Shown here in pieces: positions 5,046 to 5,455 of a DNA stretch of 5,455 bases. Position 1 is the stretch's first letter, and the number at the start of each line of letters is the position of its first letter. The notes beneath the pieces are model-generated. The model made no database searches and was not told the origin of the DNA. It saw only the letters and a list, made by a program, of their open reading frames with translations. Source of the stretch: DAOTXL01 sp034434895 (GTDB lineage Bacteria; Chloroflexota; Anaerolineae; JAAYZQ01); contig DAOTYI010000253.1 of NCBI GenBank assembly GCA_034434895.1, forward strand, positions 1 to 5,455, read 5' to 3'. A program made the position numbers and the translations under genes.

Positions 5046-5455
5046 ATGAACGATCGAATTTCCCGCTGGAGCTGCCTGACAATCCTGGCAATTGCCAATC
5101 TGCTGTTTTGGGTGGCGGTGGCAGTGGTGGTGGGCCTGGTGGCCGGCGACCGGATCAACCTGGGCATTGAAACCTTTGTCCGCGAGCGACAGGCCACATG
5201 GACAACATTATGGAAGCAACTATCGCCCCAGACCGCCGGCCCGACAACCAGGCCCAGCCCCACCTTGACTCCCGGCGAGAGGACGGCCCACGCCACAGCC
5301 CGACCCGTCGCCGCCACACCTCCACCGACCCCCTGGCCTCAGCCCACCCTCACAGGCAGGATCGCCTCCTCTCCACAGCTCACCTCCACCGTCAGGGGGG
5401 GGATCGCCTCCTCTCCACAGCCCACCCCCACCGTCAGGGGGGGGATCGCCTCCTC
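5046..5455 (+). CDS. Membrane-anchored Pro/Thr-rich protein with internal repeats (3' end beyond window)
   Basis: The frame is open from ATG 5046 to the window end (136 full codons, no stop). I do not recognise the family. A short N-terminus (MNDRISRWS) precedes one hydrophobic helix (about 11-34), then a short soluble stretch with charges and tryptophans (35-60). From about 61 the chain becomes rich in Pro, Thr, Ser and Ala, like an extended extracytoplasmic stalk or linker. From residue 106 a 14-residue unit (IASSPQxTxTVRGG) repeats twice and a third begins as the sequence ends. The likely topology is a single-pass protein with its C-terminus outside, and a folded domain could follow beyond the window. 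The repeats and low complexity mean it could vary in length between strains. Function is unknown. Confidence 0.7.
   Translation, partial: MNDRISRWSCLTILAIANLLFWVAVAVVVGLVAGDRINLGIETFVRERQATWTTLWKQLSPQTAGPTTRPSPTLTPGERTAHATARPVAATPPPTPWPQPTLTGRIASSPQLTSTVRGGIASSPQPTPTVRGGIAS
5361..5455 (+). repeat. 42-bp tandem repeat in coding sequence, with G8 runs
   Basis: Units begin at 5361, 5403 and 5445 (last one cut by the window). Each starts ATCGCCTCCTCTCCACAG and the two full units end in a run of eight G (5395-5402 and 5437-5444). The two full units differ at only a few bases, which suggests recent duplication. The period is 14 codons and keeps the frame. Confidence 0.9.

Noticed and set aside
5032..5049. 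Five-codon ORF (MVEVI) overlapping the terminal gene start by ATGA
   Set aside because: Too short and without its own ribosome binding site. The overlap is most likely a result of the GAGGTGATATGA sequence.

Overview
This is a GC-rich bacterial window with four complete protein genes and two partial ones at its edges. All read rightward except one leftward Nudix gene. The lineage is not fixed by any marker. A 5'-nucleotidase ending in an LPxTG-type sorting signal points to a monoderm-like cell surface. Together with the high GC and abundant short intergenic repeats, this would fit Chloroflexota (Anaerolineae/Caldilineae-like), but that is a guess. No phage, transposase, CRISPR, tRNA or rRNA signal was seen.

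Layout. Positions 1-42 hold the last 13 codons of an upstream rightward gene. Positions 43-259 are a gap filled by a compound 15/18-bp tandem repeat that runs up to the Shine-Dalgarno of the next gene. Positions 260-1966 encode a secreted, wall- or membrane-anchored 5'-nucleotidase/metallophosphoesterase. It converges, with a 3-bp gap, on a leftward Nudix hydrolase (1970-2419). The last codons of the Nudix gene form a perfect 15-bp hairpin that probably serves as a shared transcription end.

Positions 2420-2775 form a regulatory intergenic region. It carries one copy of a 41-44 bp REP-like palindrome. It also carries a back-to-back promoter pair whose -35 boxes are one base apart, one promoter for the Nudix gene and one facing right. 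After these comes a leader of about 190 nt containing a 13-bp inverted repeat. The leader precedes an extended-SDR NAD-dependent epimerase/dehydratase (2776-3756). An 86-bp spacer dominated by a 7-bp homopyrimidine tandem repeat separates it from thiI (3843-4973), which has no visible Shine-Dalgarno. The second REP-like copy follows thiI. A membrane-anchored Pro/Thr-rich protein then starts at 5046 and runs off the window inside 42-bp coding repeats, each with a G8 run.

The genes do not form an obvious pathway. The nucleotidase and the Nudix enzyme both act on nucleotide-type substrates but are convergent, so they are not one operon. The epimerase and thiI may be cotranscribed from the 2548-2576 promoter. 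The unusual content lies mostly between the genes: at least four distinct repeat or palindrome types in 5.5 kb, several placed exactly at gene starts or ends. I found no convincing new multi-gene system. The best candidates for follow-up are the intergenic repeats, the divergent promoter and the structured leader.
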